Assembly (NCBI GenBank): GCA_022432975.1
Contig: CM039514.1
Coordinates: 12,632,810-12,696,809, forward strand
Origin: Begonia masoniana
Lineage: Eukaryota > Streptophyta > Magnoliopsida > Cucurbitales > Begoniaceae
Direction of reading: 5' to 3'
DNA length: 64,000 nucleotides
The translations under genes and the position numbers were made by a program. Under the pieces are notes generated by a model. That model did no database searches, had not been told where the DNA came from, and was given only the letters and a program-made list of their open reading frames with translations. How positions within the stretch are numbered: position 1 is the first letter of the stretch; the number at the start of each line of letters is the position of its first letter. Shown here in pieces: positions 24,648-36,582 of this stretch.

Positions 24648-27600
24648 TATAACACCCGAAAACTTCAACCAGGTGACTTCCTAACTGAATTAATGGCCAT
24701 GATTATTCAATCTTCACGATTTAGAATTTTATGCCAAGCTTAATTAATTACATGTGGATTTAAACTATGTTGAGTGGCAAAGTTGTAATAATGGAGGATT
24801 GAAGCCAGGATTTAAAGAAAATGGCAAGGATTCAAACCTCATTTAAACCACTGTAGCCGTCATCTCTTACTCTCGGCGATTTCCCCTCCCGAGCTCTCAC
24901 TCTCTGTCAGCTGGAAATCCCTCCTTCGATGATCGGTTTCCTTGCTGCTTCTCGGCTACTTTGTGCTCGAGGTACGAGTTTGGCAATGTAGCTATCTTTT
25001 AGTCGTTAAGCTCTGTTTTCAGCTATGTGTTGAAGTTCTGGAGTCTTCAATGGCTGAGTATTAGTAAGAGTATTTTAAAATCTGAAAGTGGTAATGTCAA
25101 TCCGAATCGATTTTGGACATTAAACAACCAACCCTGAGTTATCGCTAATCGAATCTGTCTGTTCTGGGTTTTGGATTTAAAACTGCACAGAGAACTATAC
25201 TAAGGATTCGGGAGTGACTATAGCTATTAGATCCTAGGATGACTTGTGATTAGAACTAATAGGATTTTGTTTTAACTACTGCAATGTAAATGTTTTAGGT
25301 GAAGAAGTTTGAAGAGAAAGGAGCTCAAATTGCTAAGTAGACCAGGTAAGTGAATGTGTAGGTTTCTCGGTCATTAGGACCCTACATCAAAGGATACTAG
25401 ATAGAAACTCATACGATGACTAGAAGTTTCCCTTATGTTACTGTCTAATGTTTATGTTGATGATTAGCTCAATGGTAAGGTTTCATGTCGAATGGTGCTC
25501 TGTTCTGTAGCTTGATGATTTAAGAATCTTCATGTTCATGCATCATGAATGTTTTATGCATATGAAAATGTTTTAAGAGTATATTTTCTCATGAATAAGA
25601 TAAGAATATAAAACTTATGCAACGTGAATTAAACGAGGGTTGGGGGCAGTTTGGCGTATGTCACTGTCCAAAAGAAGGACAATGATACGACCCACAAGGG
25701 AACTATGTGCACTATCACTGTCAAACCCCCTTTACCGGCACAAATCTTCCCTTAATCCACACAACGTGAACGAAGAACATGAATGATGTATATGAATGAT
25801 GATTATGAACAATGAATATGAACGATGAATATGAATGATGTATATGAATGATGTATGATGTATATGAATGATGTATATGAATGATGTATATGAATGATGT
25901 ATATGAATGATGTATATGAATGATGTATATGAATGATGTATATGAATGATGTATATGAATGATGTATATGAATGATGTATATGAATGATGTATATGAATG
26001 ATGTATATGAATGATGTATATGAATGATGTATATGAATGATGTATATGAATGATGTATATGAATGATGTATATGAATGATGTATATGAATGATGTATATG
26101 AATGATGTATATGAATGATGTATATGAATGATGTATATGAATGATGTATATGAATGATGTATATGAATGATGTATATGAATGATGTATATGAATGATGTA
26201 TATGAATGATGTATATGAATGATGTATATGAATGATGTATATGAATGATGTATATGAATGATGTATATGAATGATGTATATGAATGATGTATATGAATGA
26301 TGTATATGAATGATGTATATGAATGATGTATATGAATGATGTATATGAATGATGTATATGAATGATGTATATGAATGATGTATATGAATGATGTATATGA
26401 ATGATGTATATGAATGATGTATATGAATGATGTATATGAATGATGTATATGAATGATGTATATGAATGATGTATATGAATGATGTATATGAATGATGTAT
26501 ATGAATGATGTATATGAATGATGTATATGAATGATGTATATGAATGATGTATATGAATGATGTATATGAATGATGTATATGAATGATGTATATGAATGAT
26601 GTATATGAATGATGTATATGAATGATGTATATGAATGATGTATATGAATGATGTATATGAATGATGTATATGAATGATGTATATGAATGATGTATATGAA
26701 TGATGTATATGAATGATGTATATGAATGATGTATATGAATGATGTATATGAATGATGATTATGAACAATGAATATGAATGATGTATATGAATGATGTATA
26801 TGAATGATGTATATGAATGATGTATATGAATGATGTATATGAATGATGTATATGAATGATGTATATGAATGATGTATATGAATGATGTATATGAATGATG
26901 TATATGAATGATGTATATGAATGATGTATATGAATGATGTATATGAATGATGTATATGAATGATGTATATGAATGATGTATATGAATGATGTATATGAAT
27001 GATGTATATGAATGATGTATATGAATGATGTATATGAATGATGTATATGAATGATGTATATGAATGATGTATATGAATGATGTATATGAATGATGTATAT
27101 GAATGATGTATATGAATGATGTATATGAATGATGTATATGAATGATGTATATGAATGATGTATATGAATGATGTATATGAATGATGTATATGAATGATGT
27201 ATATGAATGATGTATATGAATGATGTATATGAATGATGTATATGAATGATGTATATGAATGATGTATATGAATGATGTATATGAATGATGTATATGAATG
27301 ATGTATATGAATGATGTATATGAATGATGTATATGAATGATGTATATGAATGATGTATATGAATGATGTATATGAATGATGTATATGAATGATGTATATG
27401 AATGATGTATATGAATGATGTATATGAATGATGTATATGAATGATGTATATGAATGATGTATATGAATGATGTATATGAATGATGTATATGAATGATGTA
27501 TATGAATGATGTATATGAATGATGTATATGAATGATGTATATGAATGATGTATATGAATGATGTATATGAATGATGTATATGAATGATGTATATGAATGA

Positions 27601-27853
27601 TGTATATGAATGATGTATATGAATGATGTATATGAATGATGTATATGAATGATGTATATGAATGATGTATATGAATGATGTATATGAATGATGTATATGA
27701 ATGATGTATATGAATGATGTATATGAATGATGTATATGAATGATGTATATGAATGATGTATATGAATGATGTATATGAATGATGTATATGAATGATGTAT
27801 ATGAATGATGTATATGAATGATGTATATGAATGATGTATATGAATGATGTATA
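24648..27853 (+). repeat. G2 3' LTR, first part
   Basis: Begins TATAACACCC, so the terminal TG has become TA. It follows the 5' LTR closely up to the 13-bp satellite and then stops at the Sirevirus junction. The segment equivalent to about 17905-18420 of the 5' LTR is missing. Confidence 0.9.
25780..27853 (+). repeat. 13-bp satellite TGTATATGAATGA, about 155 copies
   Basis: A nearly pure tandem array of period 13 with an old variant segment (GATTATGAACAATGAATATG) at about 26757-26776 and another near the left edge. The same words occur only about ten times in the 5' LTR (17785-17905). No minus-strand frame of the unit contains a stop, which creates two meaningless ORFs of about 700 codons. 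Confidence 0.97.
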
Positions 27854-29053
27854 TCACCGGTCAATGTGTGAAAAGAAGTCCACCGGTGAAATTAAATATT
27901 AATAAATAATGAGTTCACCGGAGGCTGAAAGTAAAAGAAGAAGTCGTTCAGTGACTAAGTCCACGTTCGCTAGACGACAAGGCGGATGAGCAAATTGAAG
28001 AACTCCACCGCCCGCCTAGATGACAAAGCTGATGTCTTCGAAGATTAAGTCATCCGATGGTTTTAAGAACTGCTTCATCCGATGGCGTTTAACGCTGACT
28101 CTACCGATAGGAAAATGACAAAAGGCGAAGCTATTAATGACTATGTCCTCCGGTCACTAAACGACAAAGGCGGATGACTCCAACAAATTCCTCTTCCGGT
28201 CACTAAACGACAAAGGCGGAAGATGTCTAAGATTTAATCATCCGACAGTGTTTTTAAAGCTTCATCATTCTATACCGGTTCAAGCATTAGAAGCTTACTC
28301 ATCCGATGCCGGTTCAATATTTTTCAGTTGCATCATCCGATGGCGGTTCAAGACTACAAATCAGCTTTGTCTTCCGCCAGAATTCAAATAAACCGCGAAG
28401 CTACAGTGACGTCGTTTTCAAGCTTTAACTTCAGAACATTTATGGCGACGACGACTTACAACTACAATCGGCAACGGCTACCTGAAATTGTACGAAAGCT
28501 CTCCAACGGTAACAAAGTTTCTATTATTGGACAAGGAGCATTGAAGTCAAGCCGATTTTGAAGACAGAGTATTTAAGCCGAGGTTAGAGCACAAAGATAC
28601 AACTTTTGCAAATTGAATTCCTGAGTTTTAGCTAGCGAAATTATCATACTTTGTCTACCTCTCTCTATTCGAACTTGGGATTCAGATCCTGTGAGAGAGT
28701 AGTTTTGTGCAAAACTTTACAAACTCAAAATTTGTGTAAGGCAGTGGATTGACGCCCGTAAAGTTCAATCCTGTATTGTGTAAAAGGCTTTGGATTGACG
28801 CCCGAAAGCTCGATCAGGATTTCTCGTTGAGGAGAAGTAAGGAATCTTCAAGGGGGAGCCTTGGAGCGTGGACGTAGGCAGTTTGGCCGAACCACGTAAA
28901 AATACTGGTGTCAAAATTTCTCTCTCTCTCTCTTTACATTATTTGATTACTCATATTAAATCTATAAGTTTAATCAAGGAGAGAAATTAGGTTGACTCGT
29001 AATTAAAATTAAAAAGTCTAATTCACCCCCTCTTAGACAATACCGATCCTACA
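27854..29053 (+). repeat. Sirevirus 5' LTR, left end missing
   Basis: Matches 37008-38203 of the 3' LTR and ends CCGATCCTACA. About 236 bases equivalent to 36772-37007 are absent. It abuts the 13-bp satellite directly. It contains CCGGTCACTAAACGACAA at 28150-28167 and several CATCCGATG words. Confidence 0.93.
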
Positions 29054-29055
29054 AT

Positions 29056-29067
29056 TGGTATCAGAGC
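29056..29067 (+). promoter_or_regulatory. Sirevirus primer binding site
   Basis: TGGTATCAGAGC, complementary to the initiator methionine tRNA 3' end, three bases after the LTR. Confidence 0.92.
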
Positions 29068-29118
29068 AAGGTTATCATTGTCTAAGCTGTCTTTTAATCA
29101 TTGTGTGATATATTTACA

Positions 29119-30705
29119 ATGACAATGGCATTCAACACAAACTCCCCACACGGAGAAGGTCAAGCTACAAATAGGCCTCCCTTTTTTGATGGGAGTGATT
29201 ATATTTACTGGAAAGCTAGAATGAAGATATTCATTCAAGTCATGGACTATGAGCTATGGAACATTATAGAATATGGTCCATTTAAAGCCATGAAAACTGT
29301 AGATGGCCAAAGTGTTCCTAAGATTTCCACTGATCTAACTGAGTCAGATAAGAGAAATCTAAGCCTTAATGCTAAGGCGATAAACACCATGTATTGTGCC
29401 TTAAATAGAGATGAATTTAATAGGGTACAAGGGTGTGAAAGTGCTCAAGAAATTTGGCACTTATTAGAAGTTACACACGAGGGAACAAATCAGGTAAAAG
29501 AGAGTAAATTGAATATGCTTGTACATGAGTATGAGTTATTTTCTATGCCGAAAGATGAATCTATATCTTCTATGTTTACAAGGTTTACTAACATTACCAA
29601 TGGCTTAAAAGCTCTTGGTAAATCATATTCTTGTGAAGAACAGGTCAGGAAGATTCTTAGATGTCTTCCAAGGAGTTGGCAGCCAAAGGTGACTGTAATT
29701 CAGGAAGCAAAGGATCTAAAAGTCCTAAGGCTTGAGGAACTCATTGGATCTCTCATGACGCATGAGATCACAATGAGAGCAAATGAAAAGGAGGATCTCA
29801 AGGAAAAAGAGATCACCAAGAAGAAGGATATAGCTCTGAAAGCCTCCTCAAGCAAAAATGAAGTATCTGAGGATGAAGAAGAGGAAGAGGATGAGGATAT
29901 AGCTCTCATCACTAGGAGATTCAGTAGATTCCTGCAACGGAAAAGGATGCAGGGAAAAAGATTTTCAAAGGGTGAGAAGTCCCAAAAGGACAAGGAAATC
30001 ACCTGCTTTGGATGTGGAAAGCCTGGCCATATGAAGGCAGACTGTCCACAGACAAAGAAGTATCCCAAGAAGTTCAAGAAGAAGGCTATGAAGGCCACTT
30101 GGGATGACAGTGAAGGTGACACCTCCTCTTCAGAAGATGAGGAAGTTGCAAATCTGTGCTTCATGGCATACGAGGAAAAGGTTAGTACTTCTTCTTCAAA
30201 TATTTCAAGTGATAGCGATAGTGATAATGAAGAAGATGAATTAATTGATGCTTTTAATGACTTAGTTAAACAGTTTGGGATGCTGAAAACTAAATACAAT
30301 CTGTTGAAAAAGGATAATACAGATTTATTAGAAAAGCATTCTAAAGAAGTAGACCTGCATGAGAAGGAAATTATTGAACTTAAAAAGAAAAATGAGTCTT
30401 TGAATAAACTTGTTCTATGGTTCTCAAATGGTAGCAAGAACTTAACTTTACTAATAGGGAATCATAGAGCTACTCATGACAAAGCAGGTTTAGGCTATGA
30501 CAAGTTCAATAAGAGAAAAGTTTTTAAGAATTTCTTTGTCAAACCGGCTACTTGCCATACATGTAATGAAGTAGGACATAAGTCCTTCATATGTCCTTTA
30601 AAAACAAACAGTATGAAACCAGGTAGCAAGTTACAGTGGGTTCCTAAAGGAACCAAGACTAACACTAGGACCCAAAAGATTTGGGTACCTAAGAAGACCA
30701 ATTGA
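29119..30705 (+). CDS. Sirevirus Gag
   Basis: An uninterrupted frame from ATG 29119 to TGA 30703. Gag packages the element RNA into virus-like particles in the cytoplasm. The N-terminal 200 residues hold the copia-type gag domain, with an FFDGSDYIYWKARM segment. Acidic and Lys-rich linkers follow. The first CCHC knuckle (CFGCGKPGHMKADC) is near 30003 and the second (CHTCNEVGHKSFIC) near 30552, with a coiled-coil-like charged segment (30260-30400) between them. About 528 residues is long for copia gag, as in Sireviruses. It is the only intact protein of the element. Pol starts in the -1 frame at the gag end. Confidence 0.92.
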   Translation: MTMAFNTNSPHGEGQATNRPPFFDGSDYIYWKARMKIFIQVMDYELWNIIEYGPFKAMKTVDGQSVPKISTDLTESDKRNLSLNAKAINTMYCALNRDEFNRVQGCESAQEIWHLLEVTHEGTNQVKESKLNMLVHEYELFSMPKDESISSMFTRFTNITNGLKALGKSYSCEEQVRKILRCLPRSWQPKVTVIQEAKDLKVLRLEELIGSLMTHEITMRANEKEDLKEKEITKKKDIALKASSSKNEVSEDEEEEEDEDIALITRRFSRFLQRKRMQGKRFSKGEKSQKDKEITCFGCGKPGHMKADCPQTKKYPKKFKKKAMKATWDDSEGDTSSSEDEEVANLCFMAYEEKVSTSSSNISSDSDSDNEEDELIDAFNDLVKQFGMLKTKYNLLKKDNTDLLEKHSKEVDLHEKEIIELKKKNESLNKLVLWFSNGSKNLTLLIGNHRATHDKAGLGYDKFNKRKVFKNFFVKPATCHTCNEVGHKSFICPLKTNSMKPGSKLQWVPKGTKTNTRTQKIWVPKKTN

Positions 30706-33700
30706 ATTCTGTCTTGCAGGTTGAGTGCTCTCCTGGAAAGAACCAGTGGTACCTCGACAGTGGATGTTCGAGACATATGACAGGAGACTCAACCATGTTT
30801 GCTGCTGTCAACAAAAAGAAAGGGAGTGTCACTTTTGGTGGAAACCAAAAGGGCAAAATTGTTGGCATCGGCAATATAGGTAACAGTTTTAATCCTACTA
30901 TTGAAAATGTTCTATTAGTTGAGGGTTTAAAGCATAATCTGCTTAGTATTAGCCAGTTATGTGATAAAGGTTATGAGGTGATCTTTAAATCAAACTCATG
31001 TATAATTAAAGATGCATCTAATGACAAAACTCTGTTCACTGGCTATAGGAAAGAAAATATCTATATTATTGACATGGATGTAATTGAGCATGTGAATGAA
31101 AAATGCTTTGCTATTAATTCTTTCCATGATTCTTGGATTTGGCATAGGAGATTAGGACATGTAGGGATGAATACTTTAGCTAAGATTACTAGGGAGAATT
31201 TAGTTAGAGGAATCCCTAAGATATCCTTTGAAAAGGATAAAGTCTGTGAAGCTTGTCAAATGGGCAAGCAGATCAAAAGTTCTTTTGCCTCTAAGAATTC
31301 AATTTCAACTTCTAAGCCTCTCCAACTTCTTCACATGGATCTCTTTGGTCCTTCCAATATAGCAAGCTTAGGAGGTAAATTCTATGCTTATGTCATTGTT
31401 GACGACTTCTCTAGATTTACTTGGGTATTCTTTCTAAAGTCAAAGGATGAAACCTTTGATACTTTCTCTAGCTTTAGAAAAAGAGTTCAAAATGAAAAGG
31501 AGCTCACCATCGTTGCTATTCGTAGTGATCATGGTGGAGAGTTTGAAAATGAAAAATTTGAACTCCTGTGTCTCAAATATGGAATTGAGCACAATTTCTC
31601 TTCTCCTAGGACCCCTTAGCAAAATGGTGTTGTTGAGAGGAAGAATAGATCTCTCCAAGAGCTTGCTAGGACTATGCTTAATGAGAATTCTCTTCCGAAG
31701 TATTTCTAGGCTGAAGCTGTAGCAACAACCTGTTATGTGCTTAATCGGGTCTCCATAAGACCTATTCTAGAGAAAACTCCATATGAGCTCTGGAGTGGAA
31801 AAACTCCTTCTGTCAAGTATTTTAGAGCCTTTGGTAGTAAGTGCTTCATTCTAAATACTAAGGATAACTTAGGAAAATTCGATTCCAAATCTGATATTGG
31901 AATTTTTCTTGGTTATTCTCTGTCCAGTAAAACTTATAGAGTTTTCAATAGGAGAACTCTAGTTGCAGAGGAATCCGTTCATGTCAATTTTGATGAAACT
32001 CCTCAGCCATTAATCAATGTGGATGAGGATGATACTTTGGAAAAACAACTGGATTCCCTTTCCTTAGAAAAGTCTAGTGATCCTTCCCAAGTAGAAAAAT
32101 CTCTAGATCCTTCCCCTACTTCTCTAGATACTGTTCCCGTCAAGGATGAAAATCCTACTCTTCCTAGAGATTGGAAATTTGTCAGAAACCACCCAATAGA
32201 TGAAGTCTTAGGTGATCCATCATTAGGTGTTAAGACTAGATCCTCACTTAGGAATCTCTGTGCCAATGTGGCATTTATCTCTCAAATAGAGCCTAAGAAA
32301 TTTGAGGAGGCCGAGAATGATGAAAATTGGATTTTAGCTATGTAAGAGGAGCTAAATCAATTTGAAAGGAGCAATGTATGGGAACTTGTTCCACGGCCAA
32401 AGGATTATCCCATTATTGGTACTAAGTGGGTCTTTAAAAATAAATTGGATGAGAATGGGATTGTTGTCAGAAATAAGGCTAGACTAGTTGCTAAGGGATA
32501 CTCTCAGGAAGAGGGCATTGCTTTTGAGGAATCTTTTGCACCTGTAGCTAGACTAGAGTCCATTAGAATGCTCTTAGCCTATGCCTGCTACAAAAACTTC
32601 ACACTCTTTCAAATGGATGTAAAGAGTGCCTTTTTAAATGGATATATTATGGAAGAAGTTTATGTAGAGCAGCCCTTAGGTTTTGAATCCTTTGATAAAC
32701 CTGATCATGTGTACAAGCTTAGGAAAGCTCTTTATGGACTTAAGCAGGCTCCTAGGGCGTGGTACGATAGGTTGAAAAATTTCCTTGAGGAAAGAAATTT
32801 CAAAAAGGGAAACTCTGATTCAACTCTGTTTACCATGCAAAAGGATAAGGATATTCTGTTAGTTCAAATCTATGTCGATGACATTATTTTTGGATCAACA
32901 AATGTCAAAATGTGCAATGAGTTTTCCTCCCTAATGCAAAGTGAATTTGAGATGAGTATGATGGGGGAGTTGAAATTTTTCTTAGGATTCCAGATTAGCC
33001 AATCTCCTGACGGAATTTTCTTCTGTCAAGAAAAATACATTAAGGAACTCTTTAAGAAATTTGGTTTAGAATCTGTCAAATCCTCTAGAACTCCCATGAG
33101 TACCACTACTAAATTGGATAAGGATGAAAATGGTACAAGTGTGGATATCAAGAAATATCGTGGTATGATTGGTTCTCTGTTATATCTGACTGCAAGTAGG
33201 CCAGATATACTTTTTAGTGTTTGCTTGTGTGCTAGATTTCAAGCTGCCCCTAAGGAGTCCCATTTATCTGCTGTACAGAGGATTTTCAAATATTTGAGTG
33301 GGACTTATGAACTAGGGTTATGGTATCCAAAGGGCACATCTTTTGATCTAATTGGATATTCAGATTCTGACTATGCTGGTAGTCTAATTGATAGAAAAAG
33401 CACTAGTGGCACTTGTCAATTCTTAGGAGAATCTTTAGTATCTTGGTATTCTAAGAAGCAGAATTCTGTTGTATTGTCAACTGCTGAAAGCGAATATATT
33501 GCTGCTGGCAGTTGTTGTGCACAAATGTTATGGATGAAACAGACTTTGGAAGATTTCAATCTGTTTTATGATAGGATTCCTATTCGGTGTGATAACACCA
33601 GTGCTATAAACATCTCTAAAAATCCTATTCAACATTCTAGAACAAAACACATAGATGTCAGATATCACTTCATTCGTGATCATGTTCAAAGAGGTGACAT

Positions 33701-33821
33701 ATCTTTAGAGTTTGTCAATTCCAAAGATCAATTGGCAGATATCTTCACAAAGCCTTTAGATGAGAAAACCTTCTGTGGTATTAGAATCAGATTAGGTCTT
33801 CTCAAGTATGAGAAAAGTTAA
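30702..33821 (+). pseudogene. Sirevirus Pol: protease, integrase, RT, RNase H; three stops
   Basis: One frame from about 30702 to TAA 33819, broken by stops at 31617 (TAG), 31707 (TAG) and 32343 (TAA). The protease active site DSGCSRHMTG is near 30759. The integrase zinc region (HRRLGHVG ... CEACQMGK) spans 31140-31270 and its catalytic core follows. RT has the YVDDI box near 32870. RNase H includes SDSDYAGS near 33362 and ends in a LADIFTKPL segment near 33735. All three stops fit single transitions of Gln or Trp codons. Pol is in the -1 frame relative to Gag, so expression would need a frameshift, or the boundary holds an indel. Confidence 0.94.
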
Positions 33822-34135
33822 GGTTATCCTCTCTGTTTCTGCTTTGGTTATTCATGTCATCTGGTTCATTTTCTATTCACCGGTGGATATGCATTATTCA
33901 CTTATCGGATGATATATTTTCTTATCTGATGACACGTGTGCTCTATCAAGTTCTATCCGACTTCCACGTTTGTCTCTTTCTATCGGGCGATGCCCTAACT
34001 TATTTAAATTTCTCTTCTTACAAAGACGCTTCATTTTTCGCGCTTTTTCATCTTGCTCTGACAGACGCAGTTCGTCTTTCCAAAACCTTACTCTTCTTCC
34101 AGATTCTCACTCAGCAAACTTCTTCAATCCGTACT

Positions 34136-36490
34136 ATGGAATCTTCTTCTAGAACTGGGAAGGCACCCGCTGCTATGAAAGCCAAATCCACTGCTCGTCC
34201 TTCTCGAGTGATTCCTCGTTCGATAAGCTGGCCATCGTACTTTTTTCTCACTCAGGCAGCCGAAACAAGGTATCATGAAGAATTTCAATATAAGAAATTG
34301 ATTCCTAGTAGAGGAATTATGGCTGATGAGTTAGTTGGTTTAAATCTCATTGAGCCTTTGAATGACATAGGACTTCTAGGCTTATTCTTTGTGGAATCTT
34401 TCTATTACGCAGAAGCCATTAGGATGTTTTATATCAACATGAGTTTTTCTCCTGATTTATCAATAATCAAGAGTTATGTGTACAGAAAGCCCATAACTCT
34501 TACCTCCTCTTCGACAAATGAGATTCTGGAAAGCCCTCACTTAGATGGTTGTCCCAAATTCTATACCTCAGGGCAGGAGTCCCCTTCTTTTGATACAGAA
34601 GATGGTCGTCTTCTGTTGAAATCCATAGCTCTTGACCCAAACATCACTCCCCACGTTTTAAAGAGCAAGGACTTGAACATAAGGGCCAAGCTTTTTCATC
34701 AGATGATCGGGTACAACATCCTTCCTAAAGGGGGTCATTATGATGAAGTAAGTACTATGGAGGTCTTTATCCTAATGGGTTTATACCAGAAGACCCCTTT
34801 CGATGTTGGATTCTTGATCCTGAGAAGGATGATTTAGGCTATCACCTCCAGAGCTCCTTCTCTTCCCTACAACCTGCTTCTGATGAAAATCTTTCAGAAG
34901 AATGATATCTGCTTTCCTGAAGATGCTGAGCTCACCAGTCTCAAAAAGGGTAACTATTACTCCAAGGCTACTCTGAACAGAATGAGGATTAAGAAAAACA
35001 GAAAAGGATAATTCTATCTGGATCAATCTAAGCAAAGGTTAGCTCAGGCAGCCGTAACCAGAAAGGGGAAAAGGAAACTTGAATTGGTTGATGAGTCCTC
35101 AATTCAAGAGGGTGCTGGTGATTCCGAGATTCCTGCTCTCTTTGATTCTCCTCCTCCCTCAAAAGTACCTCGTGTACTGCCCCCTCCTCCAAGGCCTAGA
35201 CAACCTGCTTCAATAGCTTCAGCGCATCCCTTTGAGGCTATTTCTGCTCCTTCTGCACCTAGCATTCCTTCTCCTACCTCCCCTCCACCTTCTCTCCTAC
35301 TACCCTCTCAGCCTGCTCTTCCTTCCATCTCTCCGGTGTTTCGAGCAATTTCTTCTATCATCAAACATGGTCCTCCAGTTCAATCCACATTACCAACTCT
35401 GCCTCCACCTGCCTCATCTGTGCATCCTCTGCCTGCAGCCAATATGGAAACTGCTCAAGCAGCTGTTGGTCAAAGGGGGAAAAGAAAACTTATCCTGGCA
35501 GAGGAGTCTGATCAGGATGATGTAGATGAGACTGCAATCTCAGCTCATGGTATTTCTCCTTCACCTTCACTTCCAGTCTCACTTTCTCCTGCTGCTCAAT
35601 CTTTTCCTCCATCATCTATTTTGATTCCCACTCTGCTTGCCCCTGGCCCTCTATCTACTGTTATTCCATCTGCCCCTTTACCATCCTTTTTGGTTCCTTC
35701 CTTGCCTCCTCCAGTCCAACCATCTGCTCCAATTCAGCCAACCACTCCTGCCACCCCAAAAACTTATCAGAGACGTTTCGTTATGAGTGAAGAGCAGTTC
35801 AATACAATGCAGTCCAGCATTGACAGTCTCGGGACAGCTTTTTGCTCAATTCAAAGTCTGATTGAGACTTCTATTGATAGTAAGCTTGCCCAACATGCAT
35901 TGGACTTGGGAATCACGATGGATGAGAAGATCAAACAGTTCAAACTGGATGTTGCTGTGGAATTAGCTAAACTGGGTCAAACCATGACTCTAAACCATAC
36001 ACTTTTTACTCGGACCCTCCAGTCTCTTCAGTCTCAAATTGCAGCTCTTCAACCTGCACGGTCTCCACCTCCTCAGCATTCCTCTGAGCCGTGTGATGCA
36101 GATTTTCTCCCTCCCATTTTTTGACCTGAGGTAGATGCAGATACTCGGTTCATGTATTTGGATTTCCATCAAGCTGAGCTGCCAGTCCAGGTCCAGGCAG
36201 TTTCCTCTGTCTCTGCGTCCTCCTCCCACTCTTCACCATGTATCGACATGGTGGTATATCAAGGCTCATCTCAGGCGGCTTCTTCATCAGTTCCTCCACC
36301 AGTGCTCCCTCCGTGTTTGGACTTAATGGAGCTTCTGGCACTAATTTGGGCATCTTATCAACCTCATACTCCTCTTCCCGCTCTTCCTGCTCCTGCTCCT
36401 GCTTCTGTTCCTGATCAACCCAGTTTGGACTCAGCAGTGTTTTCGTTCTTTCTCCAAGAGCTGTGGACACATCTTAAGAACTTAACTTAA
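34136..36490 (+). pseudogene. Sirevirus ORF3 in the env position
   Basis: A single frame of 785 codons from ATG 34136 to stop 36488, broken by stops at 34835 (TAG), 35009 (TAA) and 36122 (TGA). Layout: basic Ser-rich start (about 1-40); a globular domain (about 40-290) with HEEFQYKKL, IRMFYINM, a KSYVYRKPITLTSSSTNE-type segment and NLLLMKIF; a long Pro/Ser-rich region (about 325-545); a coiled-coil-like region (about 550-640); and a second Pro-rich tail. No signal peptide or clear membrane anchor is visible from 34136. The domain and several short blocks also occur in the split ORF at 16123/38990. It is in the -1 frame to Pol, 314 bases after the Pol stop, so Pol readthrough alone could not express it. 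The role is unknown; an envelope function is not supported by sequence. Confidence 0.8.
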
Positions 36491-36582
36491 TTAGGCTGTT
36501 CGTCTTTTTGTGATTTCTTGCACAATTCTTTTTCTGTTTCACATTTTGTATTCTTCTGTGTTTCTTTGTTTTTGATAATGCC

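Noticed and set aside
25732..27864. Two minus-strand open frames of about 700 codons with a 13-residue repeat
   Set aside because: They are produced by the 13-bp satellite, whose unit has no stop in any minus frame. No start context, domain or composition supports a protein.
28328..28561. 77-codon ORF present in both Sirevirus LTRs (also 37480-37713)
   Set aside because: It lies wholly in the LTR, has no known domain, and its presence in both copies follows from LTR duplication.
29700..30437. 245-codon minus-strand frame
   Set aside because: It is the antisense shadow of the Ser/Glu/Lys-rich part of Sirevirus gag.
36150..36470. 106-codon minus-strand frame over ORF3
   Set aside because: It is the antisense of the Pro/Ser-rich tail of ORF3, which continues in its own frame past the stop at 36122.
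34136..36490. Calling ORF3 a true envelope protein
   Set aside because: No signal peptide, convincing transmembrane segment or fusion-like region is visible, and the similarity is to a non-envelope plant ORF family.
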